The notes: generated from the sequence alone by a model not told the origin. A stretch of DNA of 64,000 nt from Treponema sp. (GCA_017963165.1 JAGCTZ010000141.1:1-64000), one strand, 5' to 3'. Shown: positions 18,025-27,853, counted from the stretch's first letter. A program made the numbers and translations.

Positions 18025-19200
18025 ATGGCTGTTACAAAGAAAAGTATAAAATACGGCAGGTATGGACTTTCCGGTAATTCAAAAAAAATCGGTGTAAATT
18101 TATGGCGTTGTTTCTTTAGTGCGCTCGAAAAATACTCCGCTACTGAACAGATGTTTTTTCTTGAATTGGAGTTAATTAATCCTGCTTTATCACCCTCAGA
18201 ACCTCTTTTAGGTTTTAAACCACGCGTAACAATCACAGAAGATGACTTACAGTATGCTCTTGCCGGTACAACCTCTGCAAGCAGTTTGGTTTCAGAAAAT
18301 ATTGTTCAGCCTTCTTATGTTGTTGTAAGATTTGGTAAGCTTGGCGCAGAACCAACTCAGCTTTGTTCATATCATTGTTTAAAAAATATTCGTTATACAA
18401 ATAAACCGTTTACTATCCAGATGGATAATAAGCTTTTTTCAGAAGATCAGCTGAGTGGCTTTATTAATGTTACCGAAGAGGATTTTCAAAAGCATCCTAA
18501 ATATCTTTGCGACAGAGGCTTTGCTTCCTGGAATCTTAAATACGAAATTGTCCGTGATATAAACGAAGGCCATCATAACGGCGGCGACAAATGGTTCCCT
18601 TATGGTATTAAAACCAATTTTTCGGGAATGATAAGCTTTGATGGCGCAGAATATGTTGTAGAGCCTAGAAAATGCTTTGGATATATGGACAGATATTGGG
18701 GAAAGACTCTTCCTTATGACTGGTTCCATATTTCTACTGCAAGACTTACAAGTATTATTTCTGGTCGTGTATTGCAGAATTCTTTCTTTTCTGTACAGGG
18801 CGCTTTTGATGACCGCATTGCATTTATCGGAAGCTTTGAAGGTGCAGATATTCTGTTCCCTACAGATCTTAATAAACGTCAGTATTCCTGTGTGTGGGAT
18901 TGTGTTCAGACTCCAGAAGCCGAAGATCCAGAAGAAAATAAGCTTCACTGGTCTGTAAGTATTAACAGTAAGCTCTGGGTTATTGATGTTGATATATATT
19001 GCCGTATAAAAGACCTTTCAAATAGAAATCTTGAATTGCCGGAGGGTAACAGAAAGATTCTTAATGTTGTACAGGGTGCAACCGGAACAGGCGAAATAAA
19101 GCTGTTTAAGAAAAACCGTAACACACTTGAGCAGATTGAATATGCAAATATTACAAAAGCTGTCTGCGAATTTGGTCACGAAGAAGACGGCGAAATATAA
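18025..19200 (+). CDS. Unknown protein resembling the tocopherol cyclase-like family
   Basis: A 391-residue soluble protein with no signal peptide. The segment CFGYMDRYWGKTLPYDWFHI, near residue 220, resembles the conserved Y-x-(E/D)-x-x-WG-x-x-(F/L)P-x-x-W core of tocopherol cyclase-like proteins. The family is a lipocalin-like barrel that binds hydrophobic ligands, and the rest of this protein is rich in beta-strand, consistent with that. A cyclase role is not implied: bacterial members are uncharacterised. The start ATG has AAGGTG 9 bases upstream. It stands alone between a small gene and clpB. Confidence 0.6.
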   Translation: MAVTKKSIKYGRYGLSGNSKKIGVNLWRCFFSALEKYSATEQMFFLELELINPALSPSEPLLGFKPRVTITEDDLQYALAGTTSASSLVSENIVQPSYVVVRFGKLGAEPTQLCSYHCLKNIRYTNKPFTIQMDNKLFSEDQLSGFINVTEEDFQKHPKYLCDRGFASWNLKYEIVRDINEGHHNGGDKWFPYGIKTNFSGMISFDGAEYVVEPRKCFGYMDRYWGKTLPYDWFHISTARLTSIISGRVLQNSFFSVQGAFDDRIAFIGSFEGADILFPTDLNKRQYSCVWDCVQTPEAEDPEENKLHWSVSINSKLWVIDVDIYCRIKDLSNRNLELPEGNRKILNVVQGATGTGEIKLFKKNRNTLEQIEYANITKAVCEFGHEEDGEI

Positions 19201-19226
19201 ATCTGTGGTCACTGTTCTTTAATTGC

Positions 19227-19248
19227 GGTCCCTGAGCTTGTCGAAGGG
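19227..19248 (+). repeat. Interspersed short repeat, intergenic copy
   Basis: A 22-bp copy with core CCTGAGCTTGTCGAAGGG, flanked by GGT and TCG. It is identical in the core to the copy within sufD except near the 3' end, and very close to those at 7622 and 43147. It lies between the tocopherol-cyclase-like gene and clpB. The ends CCCT/AGGG can pair. Confidence 0.8.
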
Positions 19249-19334
19249 TCGTAATCACAATTTCATTTTTTTATTTTCAAAAATAACTTGTCGATTTTCT
19301 CTTTTATTATTATTTTCATAGATAGGTGATGTCT

Positions 19335-21857
19335 ATGAATTACGAAAATTTTACAATAAAAGCGCAGGAGGCTCTTCAGGAGTCTTCTTCAATTGCAAAT
19401 AAAAACGATAATGCCGAAATCGCTCCAGAGCATCTGTTGCTTGCTTTGCTTGAACAGCAGGATGGACTTGTTGTTCCTGTCGTAGAGCGAGTCGGCGTAA
19501 ATGCTGTTGAGCTTTCAAATAAAGTCCGCGAGCTTGTTAATTCAAATCCAAAGGTTTCTGGCGCGGCGCAGGTATATTTTTCTTCTTCATTACAGAAAAT
19601 CCTTGCAAATGCAGAAAAAGAAATGTCTGCGCTAAAAGACCAGTATCTTTCTACCGAGCATTTTCTTCTGGCAATGTCGGAATCCGAAACCTCTGCCGGT
19701 GAGCTTTTACGTAAGTGTGGAATTAATCACAAGGCAATTATAGATGCGTTAAAGGCTGTTCGCGGAAATCAGACTGTAGATTCTCAAGATCCGGAAAGTA
19801 AAATGCGGTCGCTTGAAAAATATTGTCGGGATCTTACAGCTGCTGCCCGTCAAGATAAAATTGATCCTGTAATTGGTCGTGATGAAGAAATCCGCCGTGT
19901 AATGCAGGTTTTGTGCCGACGTACAAAAAATAATCCTGTAATAATTGGTGAACCTGGTGTTGGTAAAACTGCTATTGTAGAAGGGCTTGCACGCCGTATT
20001 GCCAGTGGCGATGTTCCTGATAGCCTTAAAAACAAGCGGCTTCTTGCCCTTGATCTTGGAAGCCTTGTTGCCGGTACAAAATTTCGCGGCGAGTTTGAAG
20101 AAAGACTCAAGGCCATTATAAAGGAAATTCAAAAATCAGAAGGACAGATTATTCTGTTTATAGATGAACTTCATACTCTTGTTGGAGCAGGTGCAACAGA
20201 AGGAAGCATGGATGCTTCTAATCTTTTAAAACCAGCACTCGCAAGAGGAGAACTGCGTGCAATTGGTGCAACAACTCTTAATGAATACAGAAAATACATA
20301 GAAAAGGATGCCGCCCTTGAACGAAGATTTCAACAGGTTTATTGTGCCGAGCCGACAGTTGAAGATACAATTGCAATTCTGCGAGGACTCCGCGAAAAAT
20401 ACGAAATTCATCATGGTGTAAGAATAGAAGACGAATCGCTTGTTGCTGCAGCGACACTTTCAAACAGATATATTACTTCCCGCTTTTTGCCGGATAAAGC
20501 AATTGATCTTGTAGATGAAGCAGCCAGTCGTCTTAAAATGGAAATAGAAAGTCAGCCGATAGAATTGGATCAGGTTGAACGAAAGATTCTGCAATTGCAG
20601 ATTGAGCGCCAATCACTTTCAAAAGAAGATGATGAGGCAAGCAAGGAACGTCTGGAAAAGCTTGATAAAGAACTTGCTGATTTTACAAGCCGCAGAGATG
20701 CAATGAAGCTTCAGTGGCAGAATGAAAAAGATAAAATTGATCAGAGCCGTAAAGCAAAGGAACAGCTTGAACAGGCTCGTTTTGATGAAGAAAAATATAC
20801 ACGCGAAGGTAATCTGGAAAAAGCTGCTGAATTAAAATACAGCATAATTCCGGAACTCGAAAAACAGATTTCAGAAGCTGCTCAGAAACAGAATGAAAAC
20901 CAGGAGCAGGAACGAAATTCTTTGTTACGTCAGTCTGTTACCGAAGAAGATATTGCCCGTGTTGTAAGCAGCTGGACAGGTATTCCTGTTGCTAAAATGA
21001 TGACTGGTGAAAAACAGAAATATCTGGAACTGGAAAATGTGCTTCATAAACGTGTAGTCGGTCAGGACCATGCCGTCCAGGTTGTAAGTGATGCAATTCG
21101 TCGTAACAGAAGCGGGTTAAGCGATCCTAACAAACCGCTTGGAAGCTTTTTGTTCCTTGGACCTACTGGTGTTGGTAAAACAGAGCTTGCAAAAACTCTT
21201 GCCGATTTCCTGTTTAATGATGAAAAGGCTCTTACAAGAATTGATATGAGTGAATATATGGAAAAATTCAGCGTAACAAGACTTATTGGTGCACCACCGG
21301 GATATGTCGGTTATGATGAAGGTGGTCAGCTTACAGAAGCAGTTCGACGCCGTCCATACAGTGTCATTCTTTTTGATGAAATTGAAAAAGCTCATCCAGA
21401 TGTATTTAATGTCCTGCTGCAGGTACTTGATGATGGTCGACTTACAGACGGACAGGGAAGGGTAGTAGATTTTAAGAATACAATCATCATAATGACAAGC
21501 AACTTAAAGCCTGAATTGTTGCGAGATACCTTTAGACCCGAGTTCTTAAACCGTATAGATGAAACTGTAATCTTTAATTCTCTTGGTAAGGATGCAATTG
21601 CTGCTATTGTTAAACTACAACTGGAAAGGGTTCAAAGCCGTCTTGATGACAGAAAGATTAAACTAAACTTTGATAAGAGTGCTCTGGATTTTCTCTGCGA
21701 AGCTGGCTACGACCCCGATATGGGTGCACGTCCTGTAAAACGCGCTATCCAGAATTATGTAGAAAACGCGTTGGCAAAAGAATTGCTTTCGGGTAAAATA
21801 GCCGAAGGTTCAGTAGTTAACATTTCTTCGGGAGCGACTGGACTGATAATTAACTAA
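19335..21857 (+). CDS. clpB: ATP-dependent disaggregase ClpB
   Basis: An 840-residue Hsp100 chaperone that rescues aggregated proteins together with DnaK. In order: the Clp N-terminal repeats ([16 protein letters not shown] onward), first AAA domain with GEPGVGKTA and a DE(L/I)H Walker B, the ClpB-specific coiled-coil middle domain (about 400-520), second AAA domain with GPTGVGKTE, and the D2-small domain ending near NISSGATG. It lacks the IGF loop of ClpA/ClpX, so it does not partner ClpP. ATG at 19335 is chosen over GTG 19326 and ATG 19329 because AGGTGA is correctly spaced and the family begins MN-x-E-x-FT. No CIRCE or HAIR element was seen upstream. Confidence 0.95.
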   Translation: MNYENFTIKAQEALQESSSIANKNDNAEIAPEHLLLALLEQQDGLVVPVVERVGVNAVELSNKVRELVNSNPKVSGAAQVYFSSSLQKILANAEKEMSALKDQYLSTEHFLLAMSESETSAGELLRKCGINHKAIIDALKAVRGNQTVDSQDPESKMRSLEKYCRDLTAAARQDKIDPVIGRDEEIRRVMQVLCRRTKNNPVIIGEPGVGKTAIVEGLARRIASGDVPDSLKNKRLLALDLGSLVAGTKFRGEFEERLKAIIKEIQKSEGQIILFIDELHTLVGAGATEGSMDASNLLKPALARGELRAIGATTLNEYRKYIEKDAALERRFQQVYCAEPTVEDTIAILRGLREKYEIHHGVRIEDESLVAAATLSNRYITSRFLPDKAIDLVDEAASRLKMEIESQPIELDQVERKILQLQIERQSLSKEDDEASKERLEKLDKELADFTSRRDAMKLQWQNEKDKIDQSRKAKEQLEQARFDEEKYTREGNLEKAAELKYSIIPELEKQISEAAQKQNENQEQERNSLLRQSVTEEDIARVVSSWTGIPVAKMMTGEKQKYLELENVLHKRVVGQDHAVQVVSDAIRRNRSGLSDPNKPLGSFLFLGPTGVGKTELAKTLADFLFNDEKALTRIDMSEYMEKFSVTRLIGAPPGYVGYDEGGQLTEAVRRRPYSVILFDEIEKAHPDVFNVLLQVLDDGRLTDGQGRVVDFKNTIIIMTSNLKPELLRDTFRPEFLNRIDETVIFNSLGKDAIAAIVKLQLERVQSRLDDRKIKLNFDKSALDFLCEAGYDPDMGARPVKRAIQNYVENALAKELLSGKIAEGSVVNISSGATGLIIN

Positions 21858-21877
21858 ATTAAATAAACAAAGATTGA

Positions 21878-21957
21878 CAGTCAGACTCGGAGCTGAAAAT
21901 GACCTCGGACAGGTTTCTCAGCTGGCCGAGGTCATTTTCAGCGGGAGAGGCTGACTG
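21878..21957. repeat. Long palindromic hairpin between clpB and nadE
   Basis: A perfect 17-bp stem (21892-21908 with 21926-21942, GCTGAAAATGACCTCGG and its complement) encloses a 17-base loop. An outer 7-bp stem, CAGTCAG/CTGACTG, lies at 21878-21884 and 21951-21957. There is no T run, so it is not a typical terminator. It could be a palindromic repeat, an mRNA-stabilising hairpin for clpB or a small RNA. Confidence 0.75.
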
Positions 21958-21987
21958 ATAGATGTTTGCATATTAATTGAGGTAAAT

Positions 21988-22737
21988 ATGAGTATTAAAA
22001 GCGAAGCAATTGCCTGGGTAAAAGAGTATTTTGCCAAAAATGGAAATGAAAATACTAAGGCTGTAATTGGTATTTCCGGTGGAAAGGATTCTGCCACCGT
22101 AGCCGCACTCTGTTGTGCAGCACTTGGAAAAGATCGTGTAATTGGTGTAATGATGCCAAACGGTGTTCAGGCAGATATTGAAGATTCTAAAGAAATCTGT
22201 AAGTTTTTGGGAATAAAAAACTACACAATAAATATTCAGGATGCCTACCGTGGTCTTACTGGAGAATTGAAAAAAGCTGTTGGTGTAAAGGAAACTCCAG
22301 CCCAGTACAATACAAATACACCTGCCCGATTGCGCATGGCAACCTTGTACAGTATAGCTGCTCTTGAAGGAAACTGCCGTGTATCAAACAACGGAAACAA
22401 AAGCGAATGTACAGTCGGTTATTTTACACTGTGGGGTGATGGTGCCGGAGACTTTGCACCACTTGCTAATCTTTATGTTAACGAAGTAATAAAGCTTGGA
22501 CTTGCGCTTGGACTTCCAGAAGAATTTGTAAAAAAGGCTCCTTCTGACGGAATGTCTGGTATGACAGATGAAGATAAGCTTGGCTTTACCTATGCAGACT
22601 TGGAAAAGGTTGCACGCGGCAAAACAGAAAAAATGAAGCCTGAGGTTGTAAAAAAGATTAAGGCTCAGATAAAAGCCATGAGCTTTAAGAAAAAGCTTTT
22701 GAATATTCCAAACTTTAAACCATCAACCGCTAAATAA
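21988..22737 (+). CDS. nadE: NAD+ synthase
   Basis: A 249-residue adenylate-forming enzyme that converts nicotinate adenine dinucleotide to NAD+. The PP-loop pyrophosphatase motif SGGKDS is at residues 30-35. WGDGAGDFAPLANLYVNEV and the flexible loop KAPSDGMSGMTDEDKLGF, which closes over the active site, are present. There is no glutaminase domain, so it is the ammonia-dependent form. The Shine-Dalgarno GAGGT precedes ATG. It is followed at once by rlmJ. Confidence 0.93.
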   Translation: MSIKSEAIAWVKEYFAKNGNENTKAVIGISGGKDSATVAALCCAALGKDRVIGVMMPNGVQADIEDSKEICKFLGIKNYTINIQDAYRGLTGELKKAVGVKETPAQYNTNTPARLRMATLYSIAALEGNCRVSNNGNKSECTVGYFTLWGDGAGDFAPLANLYVNEVIKLGLALGLPEEFVKKAPSDGMSGMTDEDKLGFTYADLEKVARGKTEKMKPEVVKKIKAQIKAMSFKKKLLNIPNFKPSTAK

Positions 22738-22739
22738 CA

Positions 22740-23627
22740 ATGCTTTCTTATCAGCACGCTTTTCATGCGGGGAACCATGCAGATATACTCAAGCACTATG
22801 TTCTTTGCTCTGTAATTCAAAGTCTGAACAAGAAGGAAAAACCATATACTCTGTATGATACTCACGCAGGCAGCGGGCTGTATGATATGCTGGACAACCG
22901 CAGTCTTAAAACAAATGAGGCAGCAAAGGGTATTATTGCGCTGGTGCAGGCCTTAAAAAATAATCCTACAGAGACGTGCTGTACTGATCAAAGCTTTACT
23001 ACCTATTTTGAACTTGTAAATACTTATCTTAATAAAAGCTTGTATCCGGGCTCTCCTGTAATTGAACGTGAGCTTATGCGCGCTCAGGATACTTTAATAC
23101 TGTCTGAGCTGCATCCTTCGGAAATTGAAAACCTTAAAAGCAATCTGAAGGGTGCAAAAAACATTCAAATTCATAATCGCTCCGGTTGGGAAATGCTTAA
23201 GGCTCTTACACCTCCTGCAACAAAGCGCGGAGCTGCTCTTATAGACCCAAGTTATGAGGAAGTCTCTGACTACGAAGCTGCAGCCCGAACAATCTGTGAG
23301 GTTCATAAAAAATGGACAAACGGAATTATAATGCTCTGGTATCCTTTGCTTGTGCATCGTAAGAATGAAATAGAAGGAATGCTTGCAACAATTACAGACT
23401 TTGTAAAATCAATAAATGCCAACACACAGATAAATAAATATGAATTATGTGTAAATTCTCCGGCTGCCCATAAAGAAACTACACTGCAGGAAGTACTCGC
23501 CGATTCAGACAAAAAAAATCCGCCCCGATTATACGGAAGCGGAATGCTTGTTATTAATACACCCTGGAATCTTGTACAGGAAGCCGAAGGTGTTTTGGAT
23601 TTTCTTAGTTCTATTTTTTATTCTTAG
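22740..23627 (+). CDS. rlmJ: 23S rRNA (adenine-2030-N6)-methyltransferase RlmJ
   Basis: A 295-residue methyltransferase. The N-terminus MLSYQHAFHAGNHADILKH is the hallmark of RlmJ, followed by DTHAGSGLYD (SAM-binding motif I). Catalytic motif IV is LIDPSYE, where E. coli has DPPYE; the second Pro is Ser. The start lies two bases after the nadE stop with no Shine-Dalgarno, so translation is probably coupled to nadE. It overlaps the convergent ParB-like gene by 17 bases. Confidence 0.92.
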   Translation: MLSYQHAFHAGNHADILKHYVLCSVIQSLNKKEKPYTLYDTHAGSGLYDMLDNRSLKTNEAAKGIIALVQALKNNPTETCCTDQSFTTYFELVNTYLNKSLYPGSPVIERELMRAQDTLILSELHPSEIENLKSNLKGAKNIQIHNRSGWEMLKALTPPATKRGAALIDPSYEEVSDYEAAARTICEVHKKWTNGIIMLWYPLLVHRKNEIEGMLATITDFVKSINANTQINKYELCVNSPAAHKETTLQEVLADSDKKNPPRLYGSGMLVINTPWNLVQEAEGVLDFLSSIFYS

Positions 23628-24024
23628 AGCCACCGCGGAAAAAGTCTGCAATTTTCTGGAACAGATGCTTAAAGAATAAATAGATTTTATAGAAGAAGCC
23701 AGGATTACGAAGTCGTTCAAGTCTCTTGTAGCCTTCCAGAAGTTCCTCGTCTGTAAATTCCTTACGCTGATTGTTTTCTTCGATTTCCATTTCGAGCTGT
23801 TCAATTTCGGTAAGGTTGTCTACAATGTTTGCATGAATGTTTGTCCAGCCTAATTCTTTAGCGGCAGTAAGGCGGCGTTCGCCTGCTATAAGCTCATACT
23901 TGCTGTTTATTGTAATAGGATTTAAAAGACCATAGGTTCTAAGACTTGCTTTAAGTTCTTCAAGGTTTCCAAGGTCTTTTCGGATGCGGCGTTTTACTTT
24001 TATGTTTGCAATAGGAATTAACAA
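23611..24024 (-). CDS. Stand-alone ParB/Srx-type N-terminal domain protein
   Basis: A 137-residue protein. Residues 1-75 match the ParB N-terminal domain (IPIANIKVKRRIRKDLGNLE, then GLLNPITI, and the CTP/nuclease-fold motif LIAGERRLTAAKELGW). The DNA-binding helix-turn-helix and dimerisation domains of true ParB are absent; instead a Glu-rich helix and a basic aromatic tail (FFYKIYLFFKHLFQKIADFF) follow, which could touch the membrane. The start is TTG with AAGGAG 8 bases upstream. It follows the penicillin-binding protein gene by 29 bases and is probably in its operon. A chromosome-segregation role is not supported by the domain content. Confidence 0.75.
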   Translation of the reverse strand: MLIPIANIKVKRRIRKDLGNLEELKASLRTYGLLNPITINSKYELIAGERRLTAAKELGWTNIHANIVDNLTEIEQLEMEIEENNQRKEFTDEELLEGYKRLERLRNPGFFYKIYLFFKHLFQKIADFFRGGSKNKK

Positions 24025-24053
24025 ACTATAATCTCCTTTTCTTACCTATATTT

Positions 24054-26624
24054 TTATTCCATCAAGTAATTATAGTCAATATCTTCTAATGAAGAATCTG
24101 TATCTTTTGAACTGCTTTCTGTTTCGTCATTATAAATAGAAGTATTTCTTTCTTTACTGAAATCATAGTCGGCAGCAAGGAAGTCAAGATTAAGAACAAG
24201 CGGAGTTGTGTCATAAGCGGCAGTTCTTCTTTGTCCTGATTGATACATTTCTTTTTCAAGCCGCGAAATTGCAAGCGCAGAGTTTGTCTGGTTTGAATGA
24301 ACGGAACAGATTTCTGTAGGAACTGTGCCTTCCAGGAACCATTGAGTAGTTTTATGGTCACCACAAGCTTCTGTAAGAATCTGACCGCTTACAGAACATA
24401 CTGTTGCTTCTACAACTCCTTCTAGCGGTTTATTCCATTCCTTTGAAGCAAGATTTTTATTTATTTCGCCCATAAAATCACCCCAGGCATAACCTGCAAG
24501 TGTAGAACCAGTAATATTCAAACCAAGTGACTGTCCTGGCTTATCAAAACCAAACCAGAAGGCAGAAGCATAATATGGAGTAAAACCACAAGTCCAGGCA
24601 TCGGCCCAGTTTTGTGTAGTACCTGTTTTACCTGCAGCAGGCATCCTGTATGATTTTCCTGTAGATGTCTTATACTCAAATTTTCCTTTTTGACCGGCAA
24701 GAGTACCACCACCATTTACAGTCTGTTCAAGAAGCTTTGTCATAACAAAAGCTGTCTGTGGCGAAATAACCTGAATCTTATCGCCTTTAGCTGTCTGTTC
24801 TTTTCGGATATCAAGTTCTGGTGTAAGGATTACGTTGCCGTTTTTATCTTCGACTGTTCTTATTGCCATAGGAGTAACTTCTTTTCCTCCGTTGGCAAAA
24901 ATAGCGTAAGCGCGTGCCATTTCTATAGGACGTACAGAACAAACACCAAGTCCAATAGGGTAGCCCGGAACAAAGGCACGGCTTGGAAGCTCTTCCTGTG
25001 ATATACCCAAAAGCGCAACTGCACGGTTGATTGCGGCATCAAAGCCAATGCCGTCAAGAACCTTGAGCGATGGAACGTTCATAGAGTGAATGAGCGCATA
25101 ATAAAGCGAAACATTACCCATCCATTCGCCACGGAAGTTTTGAGGAATGTAAGGTTTGCCGTCTGCAGTATGGAAAACAACCGGAGTATCAGAAATCTGG
25201 GTTGCCGGAGTAAATTTGCGTGAATCAATTGCGGCAGAATAATAAAGCGGCTTAAAGGTAGAACCAGGCTGAACCTTTGCCTGAATTGCACGGATAAACT
25301 GATTTTCCTGATCAAATTTACTTCCGCCTACAAGTGCATCTATATATCCTGTTTCCGGCTCGATACAAATCATTGTACCTTCGATTGTTGTTTTTTCATT
25401 TTCCTGTTTAGCAAGAGCCGTTGCTTTATTTACAATGTTTACCTTAAGTCTGTCTGTACCTGTCATCATCGAAATTACATCAAGTACAGGGTTTATCTGA
25501 TTTATAAAGGTTGAATTAGCAACAAACTTTGCACGCTGTTCACTTACCTTTAATGATGGAATATCAAATAAAAGAGCCAGCAGCTCTGTCATAGGAATGT
25601 AAGTGCTGTAGGCAAGATTAGAACGAGATGAATGTTCACGCTGATAAAGATAATTTGCACGTTCAATATATTTTTCCATTACAGTCTGCGCAATTTCCTG
25701 ATGCTGCAGATTGAGTGTTGTATTTACGGTAAAACCAGAAGAATAAATATCATCAGAACCATAAATCATGTTTCCAAGTTCACGACGTACATATTCGCTG
25801 AACCATGGTGCCTTGTCGTCACGGGTCATATAAGCAGAAGCAGAGGTTCTCGTATAATCAAAGTTTGCCCAGTAATCTTCAAATGATGAATCTGATTCTT
25901 CTTGTGTAATATAATTTGACGCAACCATAGAAGCCAGAACGTTTTTCTGCATTGTCATTGCGCGGTTAGGATGATCAAACGGATTATAGTAAGCCGGGTT
26001 AGAAAGCTGAATAACAAGGATTGCAGCTTCTGCAGGTGTAATTTCTGTTGCGCTATGACCAAAATAATATTTTGAGGCAGCATTTACACCATAAGTACCG
26101 CCACCAAAATAAATCTTGTTCAGATAAAGCTCAAGAATTTCGTTTTTGGTGTAGCGTCTTTCCATTTGAATAGCCCACCACAATTCCTTGAGCTTACGTG
26201 TATATGAAATATCGGAACGGTCACAGTACAAGGTTCCTGCAATCTGCTGGGTGAGGGTAGAACCACCACCAAGAGACATATGTGCAAGCTTACCAACAAC
26301 AGCACGAAGAATAGCCTTAAAACTGTAGCCCGGATGAGAAAAGAAAACTCTGTCTTCGCGGGTTACAAGGGCATCAATCATATGCTGAGGAAGGTTATTA
26401 TAAGAAATAATTTCTCGTTTTTCGTCAGAAGAAAATTCTGTAATGAGTTCGCCATTTATATCAAGCAGTTTTGTAGGAAGCGCATTGTTGAATTCTGTAA
26501 AATATTCGGAATTCTTTATATTTTGTGTTTCAGAAAGTGCCCAGCCAAGTCCTGCTCCCAAAAAAATTGAAAAAACAAAGAGCAGGGATACAAAAACAAG
26601 GGCAGACTTTTTCACCTTTATCAT
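24054..26624 (-). CDS. Class A penicillin-binding protein (PBP1A-like)
   Basis: An 856-residue bifunctional peptidoglycan synthase. One N-terminal membrane helix (about 8-30) is followed by the GT51 transglycosylase, with catalytic Glu90 in REDRVFFSHPG and the GGSTLTQQ motif. The transpeptidase has SxxK as GSTFKP near residue 455, SxN as SMN near 515 and KTG as GKTGTTQNW near 665. The acidic tail (ETESSSKDTDSSLEDID) is unusual. Located beside a LysM/M23 peptidase, it forms an envelope gene cluster. The -10 box lies six bases before ATG, so the mRNA should be leaderless. Confidence 0.92.
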   Translation of the reverse strand: MIKVKKSALVFVSLLFVFSIFLGAGLGWALSETQNIKNSEYFTEFNNALPTKLLDINGELITEFSSDEKREIISYNNLPQHMIDALVTREDRVFFSHPGYSFKAILRAVVGKLAHMSLGGGSTLTQQIAGTLYCDRSDISYTRKLKELWWAIQMERRYTKNEILELYLNKIYFGGGTYGVNAASKYYFGHSATEITPAEAAILVIQLSNPAYYNPFDHPNRAMTMQKNVLASMVASNYITQEESDSSFEDYWANFDYTRTSASAYMTRDDKAPWFSEYVRRELGNMIYGSDDIYSSGFTVNTTLNLQHQEIAQTVMEKYIERANYLYQREHSSRSNLAYSTYIPMTELLALLFDIPSLKVSEQRAKFVANSTFINQINPVLDVISMMTGTDRLKVNIVNKATALAKQENEKTTIEGTMICIEPETGYIDALVGGSKFDQENQFIRAIQAKVQPGSTFKPLYYSAAIDSRKFTPATQISDTPVVFHTADGKPYIPQNFRGEWMGNVSLYYALIHSMNVPSLKVLDGIGFDAAINRAVALLGISQEELPSRAFVPGYPIGLGVCSVRPIEMARAYAIFANGGKEVTPMAIRTVEDKNGNVILTPELDIRKEQTAKGDKIQVISPQTAFVMTKLLEQTVNGGGTLAGQKGKFEYKTSTGKSYRMPAAGKTGTTQNWADAWTCGFTPYYASAFWFGFDKPGQSLGLNITGSTLAGYAWGDFMGEINKNLASKEWNKPLEGVVEATVCSVSGQILTEACGDHKTTQWFLEGTVPTEICSVHSNQTNSALAISRLEKEMYQSGQRRTAAYDTTPLVLNLDFLAADYDFSKERNTSIYNDETESSSKDTDSSLEDIDYNYLME

Positions 26625-26630
26625 ATCTAT

Positions 26631-26659
26631 ATTATAGTAAAAATAAGTGGTGAATTCAA
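26631..26659 (-). promoter_or_regulatory. Promoter of the penicillin-binding protein gene, leaderless spacing
   Basis: On the minus strand TTGAAT (26659-26654), a 17-base spacer and TATAAT (26636-26631), then six bases (ATAGAT) and ATG. The predicted first transcribed base is at or next to the A of the start codon. There is no Shine-Dalgarno. Confidence 0.75.
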
Positions 26660-26666
26660 CAGATAC

Positions 26667-26695
26667 AAAAAAAAAGGCACGGTGTAGACCGTGCC
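26667..26695 (-). terminator. Terminator of the ferredoxin-to-PEGA transcription unit
   Basis: A perfect 8-bp GC-rich stem, GGCACGGT/ACCGTGCC, with a 4-base loop, followed on the minus strand by nine T. Confidence 0.85.
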
Positions 26696-26709
26696 ATGCC
26701 CATTAGGCA

Positions 26710-26745
26710 ATCAGGGACATGGGTGGGAGGGGAAATGTCCCTGAT
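26710..26745. repeat. Inverted repeat beside the terminator
   Basis: ATCAGGGACAT pairs with ATGTCCCTGAT (11 bp) around a purine-rich 14-base loop. It lies downstream of the PEGA gene and before the terminator, so it would be in the 3' end of that mRNA. The plus-strand side is followed by ATTTTAAAT. It may act as a 3' stabiliser or a second terminator. Confidence 0.6.
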
Positions 26746-26801
26746 ATTTTAAATATCGGGTGTTAGTGCCCAAATCTTTAATGGATTTTGAAGTTTTTTT
26801 A

Positions 26802-27827
26802 TTATTCGTCTTCAGAAATTTGCAAATCTACTGTTAAATTTACCTTATAGGTGCGGCCCTTTGTTACAGAAAGTGTGCGGACAATTTCGTAATCGCCTAT
26901 TACACAACGGATTTTATGGTCGCCTTCGGTTAATACAAATTCCTTGCCAAGACTTTCGAATTTTTCTTCATCAAGATAAACAATTGCGCCTTCCGGGGCT
27001 GTAATTATAACAGTTGGCTCAATGCTTTTAAGTTCTATAAAGAGTTCTGTCTTTTTTGCCTGATCAATTCTTACTTTGCGTACTTCAGTACGGTAATTTT
27101 CGGAAATGACAGAAATATTGTGGATTCCTGTTCCCAGTAAAAGACCGTTTGAAACTTCATCAGAAGAATGTGCGTCGTTATCAATAAATACAGTTACGTT
27201 AGGAAGCTCTTCCTGTTCCGAAGGCTCCTGTTCTTCTGGATAAGTAAGCTTTACAGTAACAAGTCCCTTATCACTCAAAATAGGGCGTACATTGAATGTA
27301 ATTTTAGAATTCATAACTTCATCAGGAACACCTTTCATAACCTGCTGAAGTCGAACAAAGATAAAGTTTCCCTGTGCCGAAGGAATTTTTTCTATAGTTT
27401 TTGTGTATTGATTTGTCTTAAACTGTGCATTAGCAGTAAGCGGAATCTGAAGTACCCATGAAAGCTTGCCCGGAACAACACCAAAGAACAGCTTGCTGCC
27501 CGAAAAATCAATCTGCTGTTCAGAAGGGGCAGGGCGGATATCATCATAGATATAAGCACCACAGCAGTCACGCCACATTGCAGTTTCTTCAGGTATTTCC
27601 ATTTTGATTTCTATTCCTTCCAGAAACAGACGTTCTTCTGGAAGATATATTGCAATTGCATCATTGAGTCCAAGTTTTTTTGCTGCTGTAAAGGATGGTT
27701 CTTCTTTTAGATTAACAACATGGCACTGACCAACGCGGAATGTTTCTGCAGAAAGAAAAGCCTGTGCAGAAATAATGACCGCAATAAGCATAGAGAAAAA
27801 GAGTTTTCTTTTTTTCAAGGTCAGCAT
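26802..27827 (-). CDS. Exported PEGA-domain protein
   Basis: A 341-residue protein with a signal peptide (KKRKLFFSMLIAVIISAQAFLSA). Residues about 215-335 hold two PEGA-like beta repeats (TVFIDNDAHSSDEVSNGLLLGTG and TVIITAPEGAIVYLDEE), a surface domain thought to bind envelope components. The first 200 residues are beta-rich and unassigned. The Shine-Dalgarno CAGGAG lies 7 bases before ATG. It is the last gene of a four-gene unit with an M23 peptidase, so a cell-wall role is likely. Confidence 0.75.
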   Translation of the reverse strand: MLTLKKRKLFFSMLIAVIISAQAFLSAETFRVGQCHVVNLKEEPSFTAAKKLGLNDAIAIYLPEERLFLEGIEIKMEIPEETAMWRDCCGAYIYDDIRPAPSEQQIDFSGSKLFFGVVPGKLSWVLQIPLTANAQFKTNQYTKTIEKIPSAQGNFIFVRLQQVMKGVPDEVMNSKITFNVRPILSDKGLVTVKLTYPEEQEPSEQEELPNVTVFIDNDAHSSDEVSNGLLLGTGIHNISVISENYRTEVRKVRIDQAKKTELFIELKSIEPTVIITAPEGAIVYLDEEKFESLGKEFVLTEGDHKIRCVIGDYEIVRTLSVTKGRTYKVNLTVDLQISEDE

Positions 27828-27853
27828 CGGGGACTCCTGTAATCCAAATTATA

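Noticed and set aside
26710..26745. Riboswitch or attenuator for the penicillin-binding protein gene
   Set aside because: The hairpin is upstream of that promoter, not in its transcript, which is predicted to be leaderless.
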